Positions 53,177 through 63,918 of a DNA stretch of 64,000 nt are shown here, piece after piece. This DNA is from Microvirga makkahensis (GTDB taxonomy: Bacteria; Pseudomonadota; Alphaproteobacteria; Rhizobiales; Beijerinckiaceae), in assembly GCF_009830105.1 (NCBI RefSeq), contig NZ_WURB01000024.1, forward strand, positions 1 through 64,000. The letters run 5' to 3'. The notes below the pieces were generated by a model that saw only the letters and a list, made by a program, of their open reading frames with translations, did no database searches and was not told the origin of the DNA. Numbering within the stretch: position 1 is the first letter of the stretch; every line of letters starts with the position of its first letter. The translations under genes were made by a program, and so were the position numbers.

Positions 53177-54079
53177 ATGATGGATACCGTTGCTGCCTAC
53201 AACCATTCCGGCGCTGCCACGCCACCGTCCTGGGGGCGCGTGCGTCGCAGCCGCTACGTCGCCGACCGCGCTTTGAAGATCATCTGCACGCTCTTTACGG
53301 CTCTCGGGGCCTTCGCCCTGGGATGGATTCTGCTGATGCTGCTGGTCGAAGGCATCGGCGGTCTTTCGCCTGCGGTCTTCACGGAAACGACCCCCGGTCC
53401 AGGCACGGAGGGCGGCGGCATTGCCAATGCCATCGTCGGCAGCCTCATCCTCACCGTTCTCGGGATCCTGGTTGCGACCCCCATCGGCGTTCTCGCGGGA
53501 ACCTATCTGGCCGAATACGGCAAAGGCTCGAAGCTCGCGGCCGTGATCCGCTTCGTCAACGACATCCTGCTCGCAGCTCCCAGCATCCTGATCGGCCTCT
53601 TCGTCTACATGCTGATGGTGGAGCCCATGGGCGGCTACTCCGGCTGGGCCGGAGGCGTGGCGCTCGCGATCATCGCCGTTCCCGTCATCGTGCGTTCGAC
53701 GGAGGACATGCTGCGCCTCGTTCCCGGGTCGCTCCGCGAGGCTGGTGCGGCCCTTGGCGCGCCCATGTCGACGGTGATCGTCAAGATCAGCTGGAAGGCC
53801 GCCCGGGCCGGCATGGTCACGGGCGTGATCCTGGCCACCGCCCGCATCGCCGGCGAGACCGCCCCTCTGCTGTTCACTGCGCTCAACAACAGTTTCTGGT
53901 TCAGCCCGAACCTGATGGGCGGTGTCTCCAACCTTCCGGTTACGATCTATCAGTTTGCGCTGGCGCCTTATCAGAACTGGCGTGAACTCGCCTGGGCTGG
54001 CGCGCTCATCATCACCCTGTCCATCCTGGCGCTCTCCATCGTAGCGCGCCTGCTCTTGAAGAAGGATCAAGTCCGATGA
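53177..54079 (+). CDS. pstA: Phosphate ABC transporter permease PstA
   Basis: 300 aa. Six membrane segments; EAA loop [21 protein letters not shown]. It starts 9 nt after pstC and its TGA overlaps the pstB ATG (ATGA). Confidence 0.95.
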   Translation: MMDTVAAYNHSGAATPPSWGRVRRSRYVADRALKIICTLFTALGAFALGWILLMLLVEGIGGLSPAVFTETTPGPGTEGGGIANAIVGSLILTVLGILVATPIGVLAGTYLAEYGKGSKLAAVIRFVNDILLAAPSILIGLFVYMLMVEPMGGYSGWAGGVALAIIAVPVIVRSTEDMLRLVPGSLREAGAALGAPMSTVIVKISWKAARAGMVTGVILATARIAGETAPLLFTALNNSFWFSPNLMGGVSNLPVTIYQFALAPYQNWRELAWAGALIITLSILALSIVARLLLKKDQVR

Positions 54080-54894
54080 GCACGATTGCCGTCGACACGA
54101 GCAGCGCCATCGGGAATGCGGCCGCTGCCGATGCGGATGTGCCGGTTCGCATCGCCGTGAAGAATCTCGAGTTCTACTATGGCGATTTCCGCAGCTTGAA
54201 GAACATCTCTCTTGATTTCTACGACCGGCAGGTGACCGCGCTCATCGGCCCTTCCGGCTGCGGCAAGTCGACTTTGCTGCGCACGTTCAACCGCATCTAC
54301 AGTCTCTATCCCGAGCAGCGCGCGGAAGGCCAAATTCTTCTCGATAGCCAGAACATCCTGTCTCCCTCCATCGACGTGAACGAGTTGCGGGCGCGGGTTG
54401 GCATGGTGTTCCAGAAGCCGACTCCGTTTCCCATGTCGATCTACGACAACATCGCCTTCGGGATCCGTCTTTACGAAAGGCTTGCGAAAAGCGAGCTCGA
54501 CGGCCGCGTGGAGGAGGCCCTGCGCAAGGCCGCCCTCTGGGACGAGGTGAAGGACAAGCTGCGCCAGTCCGGCATGGGGCTCTCCGGCGGTCAGCAGCAG
54601 CGTCTGTGCATCGCGCGCACCATCGCCCAGCGTCCGGAGGTGATCCTGCTCGACGAGCCGACCTCCGCTCTCGATCCGATCTCTACGGGCAAGATCGAGG
54701 AGCTGATCGAGCAGCTCCGGTCCGAATTCACCATCGTGATCGTCACCCACAACATGCAGCAGGCGGCGCGCATCTCGCAGTTCACCGCCTTCATGTACCT
54801 GGGCGAACTCGTGGAGTTCGGACCGACGACCAGGATGTTCATGAACCCGTCCAAGAAACAGACACAGGACTACATCACGGGCCGCTTCGGCTGA
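54076..54894 (+). CDS. pstB: Phosphate ABC transporter ATPase PstB
   Basis: 272 aa. Walker [18 protein letters not shown], signature [13 protein letters not shown], Walker [14 protein letters not shown]. Overlaps pstA by 4 bp. Powers phosphate import. Confidence 0.97.
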   Translation: MSTIAVDTSSAIGNAAAADADVPVRIAVKNLEFYYGDFRSLKNISLDFYDRQVTALIGPSGCGKSTLLRTFNRIYSLYPEQRAEGQILLDSQNILSPSIDVNELRARVGMVFQKPTPFPMSIYDNIAFGIRLYERLAKSELDGRVEEALRKAALWDEVKDKLRQSGMGLSGGQQQRLCIARTIAQRPEVILLDEPTSALDPISTGKIEELIEQLRSEFTIVIVTHNMQQAARISQFTAFMYLGELVEFGPTTRMFMNPSKKQTQDYITGRFG

Positions 54895-54919
54895 TCGAAG
54901 CGCTTCAAGGAGGCTTTCC

Positions 54920-55633
54920 ATGGCGGAGCATATCGTCAGCTCCTACGACAATGACCTGCAGGCTCTCCGGCGACGCATCTCCGAGATGGGCGGCATCGCC
55001 GAGAAGATGCTCGTCGATGCGATCAGCGCCCTCGTGCGGCACGATACGGCCCTGGCGCAAACCGTCATCTCCTCGGACAAGCGTCTCGATCTGCTGCAGC
55101 GCGAGATCGAAGAGAACGCCATTCTCACCATCGCTCGCCGCCAGCCGCTGGCGGTGGACCTGCGCGAAACCATCTCGGCCATCCGTGTCTCCGGCGACGT
55201 GGAGCGCATTGGGGATCTCGCCAAGAACATCGCCAAGCGCGCCCTTGCCATCGGCAGCGATTTTCAGCCGCAGAAGATCGTTCTCGGCCTTCAGCACATG
55301 AGCGATCTGGTGCTCGGACAGCTCAAGGACGTGCTCGATGCCTATGCTCAGCAGGACACGGCGCGCGCGCTCGACGTCTGGAAGCGCGATGGTGCCATCG
55401 ATGCGCTCTACACCTCGCTCTTCCGCGAACTTCTGACCTACATGATGGAGGACCCGCGCAACATCTCGTTCTGCACGCATCTCCTGTTCTGTGCCAAGAA
55501 CATCGAGCGGATCGGCGACCACACGACCAATATCGCCGAGACTGTGCACTATCTGGTGACGGGCGAAACGCTGGCCATCGACCGGCCCAAGAACGATCGT
55601 TCCATCGATGCGGGCAGCGAGGCGGGAGCCTGA
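54920..55633 (+). CDS. phoU: Phosphate signalling protein PhoU
   Basis: 237 aa, all helical, two PhoU repeats (MAEHIVSSYDNDLQALRRRI..., VSGDVERIGDLAKNIAKRA, NIERIGDHTTNIAE with the metal-binding pattern). Links the Pst transporter to PhoR and lowers PhoB activity at high phosphate. Starts 25 bp after pstB. Confidence 0.94.
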   Translation: MAEHIVSSYDNDLQALRRRISEMGGIAEKMLVDAISALVRHDTALAQTVISSDKRLDLLQREIEENAILTIARRQPLAVDLRETISAIRVSGDVERIGDLAKNIAKRALAIGSDFQPQKIVLGLQHMSDLVLGQLKDVLDAYAQQDTARALDVWKRDGAIDALYTSLFRELLTYMMEDPRNISFCTHLLFCAKNIERIGDHTTNIAETVHYLVTGETLAIDRPKNDRSIDAGSEAGA

Positions 55634-55635
55634 CG

Positions 55636-56358
55636 ATGGGGCCGCGCATTCTGATCGTGGAGGACGAGGAGCCGTTGACGCTGCTCCTGCGCTACAATCT
55701 CGAGGCCGAAGGCTACGAGGTGGACAGCGTATCCCGGGGAGACGAAGCCGAGATCCGCCTGCGGGAGCAACTGCCTGACATAGTGTTGCTCGATTGGATG
55801 CTGCCGGGACTCTCCGGCATCGAACTCTGCCGCCGCATCCGCGTTCGTCCGGAAACGGAGCGCCTGCCGGTGATCATGCTGACCGCGCGAGGCGAGGAGG
55901 GCGACCGCATCCGCGGCCTGTCCACGGGGGCAGACGATTACATCGTGAAGCCCTTTTCGGTCCCTGAACTCCTCGCCCGGGTAAGGGCGCTTCTGCGCCG
56001 CACGAAGCCCGGGCATGTGGCGACCCTGCTCAGGGCCGGCGACATGGAACTCGACCGCGAGACCCATCGGGTGCGCCGCGCCGGCACCGAACTGCACCTC
56101 GGGCCCACGGAATTCCGTCTGCTCGAGTTCCTCATGCAGAGCCCGGGCCGCGTCTTCTCCCGCGAACATCTGCTCAACGCAGTCTGGGGTCACGACGTGT
56201 ACATCGACGAACGCACGGTGGACGTTCATGTGGGCCGTCTGCGCAAGGCCATCAATCTTCCCCAGTTGCCCGACCCGATCCGTACCGTGCGCGGGGCGGG
56301 CTATTCCTTCGATGAAACCTTCGCCCGCGCCGAGGCGACGGCGAGCGCCGGGCGCTGA
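55636..56358 (+). CDS. phoB: Phosphate response regulator PhoB
   Basis: 240 aa. Receiver domain with DEEPL, the phospho-Asp in VLLDWMLPG and Lys in IVKPFS; DNA-binding winged helix from about 135 (REHLLNAVWGHDVYIDERTVDVHVGRLRKAI). Starts 2 nt after phoU. It would act on the Pho box at 50990. Confidence 0.95.
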   Translation: MGPRILIVEDEEPLTLLLRYNLEAEGYEVDSVSRGDEAEIRLREQLPDIVLLDWMLPGLSGIELCRRIRVRPETERLPVIMLTARGEEGDRIRGLSTGADDYIVKPFSVPELLARVRALLRRTKPGHVATLLRAGDMELDRETHRVRRAGTELHLGPTEFRLLEFLMQSPGRVFSREHLLNAVWGHDVYIDERTVDVHVGRLRKAINLPQLPDPIRTVRGAGYSFDETFARAEATASAGR

Positions 56359-56373
56359 ACCCTCGCTGTCAAG

Positions 56374-56413
56374 AAAAGGGCCGCGCCGATCACCTCGGCG
56401 CGGCCCTTTTCAT
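56374..56413. terminator. Bidirectional terminator between phoB and gcrA
   Basis: 16-bp stem (56374-56389 with 56395-56410), A-run on the left and T-run on the right. It ends both the pst-pho operon and gcrA. Confidence 0.92.
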
Positions 56414-56432
56414 GAAGATCCGAGTTCGCCCC

Positions 56433-56966
56433 TCAGGCGCGGGCCAGCTTGCGCTCGCGCTTGCGGTCGGCCACCGGCTGATAGGCGATGCGGGCATGAT
56501 GGGTGCAGTAGGGCAGGCCTGTGATGGAGCGGGCGCCGCAGAAACGGAATTCCGGCTTCGTCGGGTCGCCCATGGGCCAGCGGCACATGGACTCGCGCAG
56601 ATCCATGATGGTGACCCGCTCCGACATCGGGATCGCCACATCGTCGTCATCGGCGCTTACCTCTGACGCCTCCCGCACGGGCTGGAGCGGGATGGGGGCC
56701 AAAACCACGTTGCTATGGGGTTGAGGCGCGATCGGTGCCGGGGCGCTGGGCGCGCGGGTGGCCTTGCGGGCGCGGGGCGCGGCCGAGGTGGCCTTCGCAT
56801 CCTTGGCCCTGCCGGAAAGGCCGAGGCGGTGAACCTTGCCGATCACCGCATTGCGGGTCACGTTGCCGAGCTCGGCGGCGATCTGGCTCGCGCTCAAGCC
56901 ATCGGCCCAGAGCTTCTTGAGAAGCTCTACCCGCTCATCCGTCCAACTTGCGCCCGCATCTGTCAT
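56433..56966 (-). CDS. gcrA: GcrA cell-cycle regulator
   Basis: 177 aa. N-terminal SWTDERVELLKKLWADGLSA and the HTH NVTRNAVIGKVHRLGLSGR bind DNA with methylated GANTC; the C-terminal part has SMCRWPMGDP and FCGARSITGLPYCTHHARIAY, which binds sigma-70. Together with CcrM it controls cell-cycle genes in alphaproteobacteria. Start ATG 56966. Terminator shared with phoB. Confidence 0.95.
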   Translation of the reverse strand: MTDAGASWTDERVELLKKLWADGLSASQIAAELGNVTRNAVIGKVHRLGLSGRAKDAKATSAAPRARKATRAPSAPAPIAPQPHSNVVLAPIPLQPVREASEVSADDDDVAIPMSERVTIMDLRESMCRWPMGDPTKPEFRFCGARSITGLPYCTHHARIAYQPVADRKRERKLARA

Positions 56967-57360
56967 TTTTAAAACCTGCCTCCATCGTGGCGGCCTCTTT
57001 GAGCCCGGAATCCTCTCCACACGCGGACAGAAACTCGATGTCCGACCGCGTTGAGAGGGTCGCTCCTGAGGGTGAAAGCCGCCGCACGAATGCTGTACTC
57101 GACTGACTGGAAGTTACAGGATGGGTGGACTCGGGCGCAAGAGTCCCCGGTCACCCCCTGTCGTTTTCCCCAAGGAACTCTCCTGGCGCGTGGTGTCCGG
57201 AATCGGGCCGGGTGTTGCGCCGGCGCGCCCTTCGAGGGCGGTCAGGGGTGCTGGATCCGAAAATCGGGCATCCCTTTGGCTCCGGAGCCGGATTTCACCC
57301 TTCAGGTCCCGTGCCCCGGCGGAAAACTGACCTGTGATCAGTCACTTCATTTCTCTTGAA
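56967..57360. other. Intergenic region between gcrA and argD
   Basis: About 394 bp without a supported gene. Two GANTC sites (57128-57132 and 57141-57145) lie close together, so methylation-linked control of gcrA is possible. No RNA gene recognised. Confidence 0.5.
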
Positions 57361-57388
57361 TTGACAGGGTGCCGCTCCTCGGTAGAAT
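57361..57388 (+). promoter_or_regulatory. Strong sigma-70-type promoter before argD
   Basis: TTGACA (57361-57366), 16-nt spacer, TAGAAT (57383-57388). Best promoter match noticed in the window. Transcription would begin near 57395, just at a terminator-like hairpin. Confidence 0.6.
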
Positions 57389-57397
57389 TCCCGCCGT

Positions 57398-57427
57398 GCC
57401 GCCCCGCCTGGGCGGCGCTTTCTTTTT
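57398..57427 (+). terminator. Promoter-proximal terminator/attenuator in the argD leader
   Basis: Stem GCCGCCC (57398-57404) with GGGCGGC (57410-57416), loop CGCCT, then GCTTTCTTTTT. It lies between the promoter at 57361 and the argD start at 57489. Confidence 0.65.
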
Positions 57428-57488
57428 AAAGGCCCAGGGCCGACATCCAGGTGCGACCTTGGGTCTCCATCAGAGGCGGAGACAACCC

Positions 57489-58697
57489 GTGACATCGCCA
57501 TTGCTGCCGACCTATGCGCGCGCCGAACTGTCCTTCGAGAAGGGGGAGGGCCCCTGGCTCTACGGTCGGGACGGGCAGCGATATCTCGATTTCGGGGCTG
57601 GCATCGCGGTCAATGCCCTCGGCCATGCTCATCCGCATCTTGTCGAGGCGCTGACCCGGCAGGCCTCCAAGCTCTGGCACACCTCGAACCTGTTCCAGAT
57701 CCCGGAAGGCGAGCGCCTGGCTGGGCGGCTGGTGGAGAACACCTTCGCCGACGTGGTCTTCTTCTCCAATTCAGGCGCCGAGGCGAACGAGGCGGCCGTG
57801 AAGATGGCCCGCAAGTACCATCATGCCGGCGGTCATCCCGAGCGCTACCGGATCATCACCTTCGGGGGAGCCTTCCATGGCCGGACCCTCGCCACCATCG
57901 CGGCCGGCGGCCAGGCCAAGTATCTCGAAGGCTTCGGTCCCAAGGTCGAGGGTTTCGATCAGGTTCCCCTCAACGATCTCGAGGCGCTGAGGGCCGCCAT
58001 CGGGCCGGAGACGGCCGCCCTGATGATCGAGCCGATCCAGGGCGAAGGCGGCATCCGCCTGGTGGACAACGCTTATTTCAAGGAGCTGCGGGCCCTCTGC
58101 GACCGGCACGGTCTTCTCCTGATCTTCGACGAGATCCAGACCGGTGTCGGCCGCACGGGCAAGCTCTTCGCCTATGAATGGACGGGGGTGGCGCCCGACA
58201 TCATGTCAGTGGCCAAGGGCATCGGGGGCGGCTTTCCGATGGGAGCCTGCCTGGCGACCGCCGAGGCGGCGCGGGGCATGACCGTGGGAACCCACGGGAC
58301 CACCTTCGGCGGCAATCCGCTCGCCATGGCAGTTGGAAACGCCGTGCTCGACGTGATCCTCGCGCCCGGCTTCCTGAAGGACGTCGAGCGCAAAGGGCTG
58401 CTGCTGAAGCAGCGCATGGCCGAGCTGAAGGATCGCCACCCCGCGATCATCGCGGAGGTTCGCGGCCTCGGGCTCATGATGGGCCTGCGCACCGTCGTGC
58501 CCAATACGGATTTCATCGCAGCCGCTCGCGATCAGAAGATTATTCTGATCGGCGCGGGCGATAACGTAGCCCGGCTTCTGCCGCCGCTCATCATCTCGGA
58601 TGCGGATATTTCGGAAGCCTTCGATCGTCTGGATGCCGCCTGCGCGGCCATGGAAGCCGTGCTGAAGACCCAAGCTCGGCCGGGAGCAGCTCAATGA
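57489..58697 (+). CDS. argD: Acetylornithine/succinyldiaminopimelate aminotransferase
   Basis: 402 aa from GTG 57489 (GGAG about 10 nt upstream). PLP class [26 protein letters not shown] at the start, [30 protein letters not shown] and the PLP-lysine in [14 protein letters not shown]. Makes N-acetylornithine in arginine synthesis. Its TGA overlaps the argF ATG. Confidence 0.94.
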   Translation: MTSPLLPTYARAELSFEKGEGPWLYGRDGQRYLDFGAGIAVNALGHAHPHLVEALTRQASKLWHTSNLFQIPEGERLAGRLVENTFADVVFFSNSGAEANEAAVKMARKYHHAGGHPERYRIITFGGAFHGRTLATIAAGGQAKYLEGFGPKVEGFDQVPLNDLEALRAAIGPETAALMIEPIQGEGGIRLVDNAYFKELRALCDRHGLLLIFDEIQTGVGRTGKLFAYEWTGVAPDIMSVAKGIGGGFPMGACLATAEAARGMTVGTHGTTFGGNPLAMAVGNAVLDVILAPGFLKDVERKGLLLKQRMAELKDRHPAIIAEVRGLGLMMGLRTVVPNTDFIAAARDQKIILIGAGDNVARLLPPLIISDADISEAFDRLDAACAAMEAVLKTQARPGAAQ

Positions 58698-59620
58698 ATC
58701 CCCGTCACTTTCTCGATCTCAGCGATTTCTCTGGAGATCAGATCCGCCACATCCTGAAGCTCGGCGCCGAGATTAAGGCCGGGCGCCGCCGGGGCGAGCG
58801 CGCCAAGGAGCGCCCGCTCGAAGGCAAGACGCTCGCCATGGTGTTCGACAAGCCCTCCACCCGCACCCGCGTGTCCTTCGATGTCGGCATGCGCGAACTC
58901 GGCGGTGAGACCCTGATGCTCACAGGCAAGGAGATGCAGCTTGGCCGCGGCGAGAGCATCGCCGACACGGCGCGCGTCCTTTCGCGCTATGTGGACGCCA
59001 TCATGATCCGCACTCTCGATCACGCCATGGTGGCGGAGCTGGCGCAGTACGCCTCGATCCCCGTGATCAACGGCCTGACCAAGATGACGCATCCCTGCCA
59101 GATCATGGCGGATATCATGACCTTCGAGGAGCACAGCGGCCCCATCAAGGGCCGCACGATCGCCTGGGTGGGGGATGCCAACAATGTACTCGCCTCATGG
59201 GTCCACGCCTCTGCGCGGCTGGATTTCACGCTCCGGATCGCGTCGCCGCCGGAACTTGCTCCGCGCCCGGAGCTTTTGTCCTGGGCAAAGCAGGAGGGAG
59301 CACGGATCAGCGTGACGACCGACGCCTTCGAGGCGGCAGAGGGGGCCGATGCCGTCATCACCGATTGCTGGGTCTCCATGGGTGATGACGACGAGTTCCG
59401 CCGCCACAACCTGCTGAAGCCCTATCAGGTGAACAGCAGGCTGATGGGGATTGCCGCCAAGAACGCCGTGTTCATGCACTGCCTGCCGGCACATCGCGGG
59501 GAGGAAGTGACGGACGATGTCATGGACGGCCCGCAATCCGTAGTCTTCGATGAGGCCGAGAACCGGCTTCACGCACAGAAGGGCATCCTGGCGTGGTGCC
59601 TTGGAGCAGCAAACGCATGA
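58694..59620 (+). CDS. argF: Ornithine carbamoyltransferase
   Basis: 308 aa. Carbamoyl-phosphate loop [30 protein letters not shown] and the ornithine loop [11 protein letters not shown]. Converts ornithine to citrulline. Overlaps argD (ATGA) and hslO (ATGA): a three-gene coupled operon. Confidence 0.96.
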   Translation: MNPRHFLDLSDFSGDQIRHILKLGAEIKAGRRRGERAKERPLEGKTLAMVFDKPSTRTRVSFDVGMRELGGETLMLTGKEMQLGRGESIADTARVLSRYVDAIMIRTLDHAMVAELAQYASIPVINGLTKMTHPCQIMADIMTFEEHSGPIKGRTIAWVGDANNVLASWVHASARLDFTLRIASPPELAPRPELLSWAKQEGARISVTTDAFEAAEGADAVITDCWVSMGDDDEFRRHNLLKPYQVNSRLMGIAAKNAVFMHCLPAHRGEEVTDDVMDGPQSVVFDEAENRLHAQKGILAWCLGAANA

Positions 59621-60606
59621 GTTCAACTTCGTTCGAGGGACATGACGACGTCGTTCTGCCGTTTTCGGTGGAGCCTCTTGACGTGCGCGGGCGCGTGGTG
59701 CGCCTCGGTCCCTCCATCGATACCATTCTGGCCCGTCACGGTTATCCCGCGCTGGTCGCTCGCGTCATCGGCGAGGCGGCGGCCCTCACCGTCATGCTCG
59801 GCGCGTCGCTGAAGCTCGAAGGCCGCTTTCAGCTTCAGACCAAGACCGACGGCATTATCGACATGGTGGTGGTGGACTTCAATGCGCCGGACAAGCTTCG
59901 CGCCACGGCTCGGTTCGATCAGGGGAAGCTGGAGGCTCTCGGGTCCGGCGCATCGAGCACGGGCGAGCTTCTCGGCTCCGGCTATCTCGCCATGACGATC
60001 GACCAGGGCACGGAGCGCAGCCGCTACCAAGGGGTGGTCGCGCTCGAGGGCCAGGGCTTCGAGGAAGCCGCGCATCAATACTTTCGGCAGTCGGAGCAGA
60101 TTCCGACGCAGGTGCGCCTTGCCGTCGCCGAGCAGTTCGAAGGCGGACGCCATACCTTTCGTGCGGGCGGCGTGATGATCCAGTTCCTCCCGTCCTCGCC
60201 CGAGCGCCTGCGCCGGGCGGATCTCGATCCAGGCGATGTTCCGGAGGGGCACCCCTCCAACGATCTCGCCGCGCCGTCCGAGGACGACGCCTGGCTCGAG
60301 GCTAAGTCGCTTCTTGGTACGGTGGAGGATCACGAACTCATCGATCCCGGCGTGTCGAGCGAGCGGCTGCTCTACCGGCTCTTCCATGAGCGCGGTGTGC
60401 GCGTTTTCGAAGGGCAGCACGTGCACGAGGAATGCACCTGCTCGCATGAACGCATCATGGGCATGATGCGCCGCTTCTCCCCGGAAGATCGCCGCGACAT
60501 GGTCGGCGACAACGGACGCATCGGCATCACCTGCGAATTCTGTTCGCGATTCTACGATCTCGATCCGGCCGAAGTGGAATCGGAGATCGCCAAGACGGAC
60601 GCATAG
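59617..60606 (+). CDS. hslO: Redox-controlled chaperone Hsp33
   Basis: 329 aa. Substrate-binding N-domain, then the zinc-switch CTC (EECTCSHE) and CEFC ([12 protein letters not shown]) pairs near the C-terminus. Activated by oxidation plus heat to hold unfolding proteins. ATG 59617 overlaps the argF stop, giving argDF-hslO. Confidence 0.94.
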   Translation: MSSTSFEGHDDVVLPFSVEPLDVRGRVVRLGPSIDTILARHGYPALVARVIGEAAALTVMLGASLKLEGRFQLQTKTDGIIDMVVVDFNAPDKLRATARFDQGKLEALGSGASSTGELLGSGYLAMTIDQGTERSRYQGVVALEGQGFEEAAHQYFRQSEQIPTQVRLAVAEQFEGGRHTFRAGGVMIQFLPSSPERLRRADLDPGDVPEGHPSNDLAAPSEDDAWLEAKSLLGTVEDHELIDPGVSSERLLYRLFHERGVRVFEGQHVHEECTCSHERIMGMMRRFSPEDRRDMVGDNGRIGITCEFCSRFYDLDPAEVESEIAKTDA

Positions 60607-60676
60607 AAGCTGCACTCGCCTTAACCGGCATCGCCATGGCCGTAACACGTGCGGCCATGACGGAGAGGCGTGAAAC

Positions 60677-61849
60677 TCAAGAAGCTGCGCAGGCTGCCGC
60701 CAATCTGCGCATGAAGGCGGCACCCGCCTCCAACTGATCGAGCGTGATGTACTCGTCCGCCTGGTGCGCCTGGTCGATGGAGCCGGGGCCGCAGACGACG
60801 GTGGGAATCCCGGCGGACTGATAGTGGCCGGCCTCCGTTCCGAACGGGACCGTTTGCGTGCGGTTCTTGCCCGCGAGGCGCAGAGCCAGGGTTTCCGCGA
60901 AGGATCCTGATTGCGGCGCAAGACCGGGAACATGGGCATGAGGCTTCGTCTCGATGCGGCCGAACTCCCCGAAGCGGTTGAGCCGCTTGAGCGCAACCTC
61001 GCGCGCGAACGTGTCGAGCCTTTCCGGAATCTCGCTCGGATCCTGGCTGGGCAGACCCCGGAACTCCCAATGGAACGAGCAGGACTTCGAGATGATGTTG
61101 CGCGCTGTGCCGCCTGAGACGACGCCCACATGGACCGTGGTGTAGGGCGGGTCAAATCGTCCGCTCGCGTCGCCGCGCTCCATCATCTCGTCGGCGATGC
61201 GGTTGAGTTCCGCGATCATTTCCGCAGCCGTCATCACAGCGCTTGCGCCGAGATAGGGCTTGGACGAGTGCGCCTCCAAGCCATGCACCGTCGTCGTGAA
61301 GGTCACGACGCTCTTGTGGGCGTCGACAACCTCCAGCATCGTTGGTTCGCCGACGATCACGGCTTTCGGCAACGGCAGGTCATGTCCGAAACGGCGGATG
61401 GTGTCGACGACGCCCAGGCACGTGGTCTCCTCGTCGTAGGAGAGCATGATGTGGATCGGCGTCTTGAGGTCGGCGGCCAGAAATTCCGGAACCAGCGCGA
61501 GAGCCAGCGCATCGAAGGCCTTCATGTCCACCGCGCCGCGTCCATAGGCGCGGCCGTTCTCGACGCGCAGGACGAAAGGGTCCGACGTCCAGGGCTGTCC
61601 GGCCACGGGCACCACGTCCGTATGGCCCGACAGCACGATGCCGCCCTTGTTCTGCGGCCCGATAGTGGCAAAGAGCGCCGCCTTGTCCCCGGCTTCGTTC
61701 GGTACGCGCACGTAAGGCACGTTCCAGCTCGTGAGATAGGCTTCGACGAATGCGATGAGAGCGAGGTTCGACTTCGTGCTCTCCGTGTCGAAAGAGACGA
61801 GCTTCGCCAGCATCTCGAGCGGCGTCAGCCGCTGACCATTGGAAGGCAT
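60677..61849 (-). CDS. argE: Acetylornithine deacetylase
   Basis: 390 aa. M20 peptidase family: metal ligands in LSGHTDVVPV (His, Asp), GRGAVDMKAF and SYDEETTCLGV (Glu-Glu), and C-terminal EAGHYQSAGIPTVVCGPG. Removes the acetyl group from N-acetylornithine to give ornithine. Start ATG 61849; 7 nt after apaG. It is convergent with hslO, so the arg genes form two units. Confidence 0.92.
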   Translation of the reverse strand: MPSNGQRLTPLEMLAKLVSFDTESTKSNLALIAFVEAYLTSWNVPYVRVPNEAGDKAALFATIGPQNKGGIVLSGHTDVVPVAGQPWTSDPFVLRVENGRAYGRGAVDMKAFDALALALVPEFLAADLKTPIHIMLSYDEETTCLGVVDTIRRFGHDLPLPKAVIVGEPTMLEVVDAHKSVVTFTTTVHGLEAHSSKPYLGASAVMTAAEMIAELNRIADEMMERGDASGRFDPPYTTVHVGVVSGGTARNIISKSCSFHWEFRGLPSQDPSEIPERLDTFAREVALKRLNRFGEFGRIETKPHAHVPGLAPQSGSFAETLALRLAGKNRTQTVPFGTEAGHYQSAGIPTVVCGPGSIDQAHQADEYITLDQLEAGAAFMRRLAAACAAS

Positions 61850-61856
61850 GCAGACC

Positions 61857-62249
61857 TCAGTGCAGTACGCGCTTGTTGCGCGGCATATCGAGTGAAAAGG
61901 CCGGTATCTCGGCTTCGAAGGTTTCGCCGCTGGCGGTTTCCATAACATAGCTGCCCTGCATGGTGCCGCTCGGCGTCGTCAGCGGGCATCCGCTCGTGTA
62001 GCTGTAGCTCTCGCCAGGGCCGAGCACGGGCTCCTCGCCGACCACGCCTGCACCGCGCACCTCCTGGACGCGGCCGTGCTCGTCGGTGATGCGCCAGTAG
62101 CGGGCGCGCAGCTGCACGCGCTCCAGACCCAGATTGATGATCTCGACCGTATAGGCGAAAAAGTAACGGTTCTCGTCGGGCGAGGATTCTTCCGGCAGAA
62201 AGCGGGGTATCACGGTCACGCTGATGCCGCGGGTGACGGCCTTGTACAT
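61857..62249 (-). CDS. apaG: ApaG protein
   Basis: 130 aa, single fibronectin-like beta domain: [17 protein letters not shown] and [14 protein letters not shown]. Linked in enterobacteria to Co2+/Mg2+ tolerance and Ap4A control; exact role open. First gene of the apaG-argE unit. Confidence 0.92.
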   Translation of the reverse strand: MYKAVTRGISVTVIPRFLPEESSPDENRYFFAYTVEIINLGLERVQLRARYWRITDEHGRVQEVRGAGVVGEEPVLGPGESYSYTSGCPLTTPSGTMQGSYVMETASGETFEAEIPAFSLDMPRNKRVLH

Positions 62250-62548
62250 GAGTGGTCCCTCGGGCCAGTGGTGGAATGATCACTCTTCCTGGTAAGGCGG
62301 CCTTCGGGCCCCGTCAATCGAGGCCGGGAACGGACCGCCCTTCCAGGAGCAGGGGCGGCCGGCCCCGGCCTGTCGTCGGCCCTTGCCCATGGCCGGATTA
62401 ACCTTCGTGAGGGCCTTTGGCCTGGCAGGGCTGGCCTCGCGCCCTTTTCCCGACGAGAATGGTGAAACGGATCGACAATTCCGTTACATGGCTTCGCCAG
62501 CTACGCTAAGAACACTCGAAAGAGGGCAAAAGGCCCTGGGAAAAGGTC

Positions 62549-63640
62549 ATGGTTGCGTTGAAGGACGGAATTCAATCGGCTGAAGCCATCATCCGCCTTG
62601 CGGAAGTGGGTGCGATCAAACCGGAGACGCCGTTCGCCTCCGATCAGGTGCAGCCTGCAAGCCTCGATCTGAGGTTGGGACGCCGGGCCTATCGGGTCCG
62701 CGCCAGCTTTCTGCCGGGCCGGAACCACACGGTCAGGGACCGCCTGGAGCAGCTGAGCTTCCATGAGATCGACCTTTCGGCCGGAGCCATTCTGGAGACG
62801 GGCAGCGTCTATATCGCCGAACTCCAGGAGGGCTTGGCTCTGCCAAGTGACCTTTCGGCCGCAGCAAATCCCAAGAGTTCGACCGGGCGCATCGACGTGT
62901 TCACCCGCGTCATCACCGACCGCAGCCAGGAATTCGACACGATCGGCGCAGGTTATACGGGACCGCTCTTCGCGGAGATATCGCCCCGCACCTTCCCCGT
63001 GCTGGTGAGGACCGGCACCCGGCTGTCGCAGCTGCGGCTGCGCAAGGGCGAGGTGCGCCTGAGCGATGCGGAGCTCCATACCCTTCATCAGCGTGAGCGG
63101 GTCGTAACCTCGGCCGAGCCCTCGATTCAGGACGGCGTTGCCGTCAGTGTCGATCTGGCGGGCTTCGGTCCGGACAAGCTCGTTGGTTATCGCGCCAAGC
63201 GCCACACGGGCCTCGTGGACGTGGACAGGCCGGGCTCCTGCCTGGTCTCGGATTTTTGGGAGCCGCTCTATGCGGACGCCTCCCGCACGCTCATCCTCGA
63301 TCCGGGGCAGTTCTACATCCTGGCTTCGAAGGAGGCCGTCCACGTACCGCCGGATTATGCCGCCGAGATGGTGCCGTTCGATCCGCTCGTGGGCGAATTC
63401 CGCGTCCATTACGCCGGCTTCTTTGATCCGGGCTTCGGCCACGCCGGAGCCGGAGGGGAGGGCGCCCGCGCGGTCCTCGAGGTCCGCTCCCGCGACGTAC
63501 CCTTCATTCTGGAGGATGGGCAGATCGTGGGGCGTCTCGTTTACGAGCGCATGGCCGAACGCCCCCAGGTGCTCTATGGGACAGGAGCAGGGTCCAATTA
63601 TCAGGCTCAGGGCCTCAAGCTGTCGAAGCATTTCCGGTAG
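62549..63640 (+). CDS. dcd: 2'-deoxycytidine 5'-triphosphate deaminase (long form)
   Basis: 363 aa, twice the length of E. coli Dcd. Two dUTPase/Dcd-fold units: the first with SDQVQPASLDLRLGRRAYRV and NPKSSTGRIDVFTRVI, the second from about 180 with PGQFYILASKEAVHVPPDYAAEM and YAGFFDPGFG. The long form is normal in Rhizobiales. Makes dUTP from dCTP for dTMP synthesis. ATG 62549. Confidence 0.92.
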   Translation: MVALKDGIQSAEAIIRLAEVGAIKPETPFASDQVQPASLDLRLGRRAYRVRASFLPGRNHTVRDRLEQLSFHEIDLSAGAILETGSVYIAELQEGLALPSDLSAAANPKSSTGRIDVFTRVITDRSQEFDTIGAGYTGPLFAEISPRTFPVLVRTGTRLSQLRLRKGEVRLSDAELHTLHQRERVVTSAEPSIQDGVAVSVDLAGFGPDKLVGYRAKRHTGLVDVDRPGSCLVSDFWEPLYADASRTLILDPGQFYILASKEAVHVPPDYAAEMVPFDPLVGEFRVHYAGFFDPGFGHAGAGGEGARAVLEVRSRDVPFILEDGQIVGRLVYERMAERPQVLYGTGAGSNYQAQGLKLSKHFR

Positions 63641-63680
63641 GACAGGCCCGCGGGAGCGCTCCAAGGAGCCGCAGCGGCCT

Positions 63681-63704
63681 GCTCTTCGAACCGGTTCGAA
63701 GAGC
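63681..63704. repeat. 24-bp perfect palindrome after dcd
   Basis: GCTCTTCGAACC (63681-63692) directly followed by GGTTCGAAGAGC. It lies 40 bp after the dcd stop. No T-run; could be a terminator-like fold or protein site. The rest of 63641-63918 holds no supported gene. Confidence 0.6.
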
Positions 63705-63918
63705 GAAGCGGCGTGCGGTTCAGGGCTTCGGCGACGCCCTGGAGGGCCATGCCGGGCTTCTTGGCTGGTTCAGACGGAAGGGGCGGGCTCTCGGGCGGAG
63801 AGGGGGCTGGCCCGTCGCCGGGACCGGCGGTGTCCTGCCCGGGGGCGGCTCGTCCGGGAGGCAACGGATTCTTCGGGCTTGACGAACTCCCCCGAACGCA
63901 TTGTAAACAATGTAGTGC

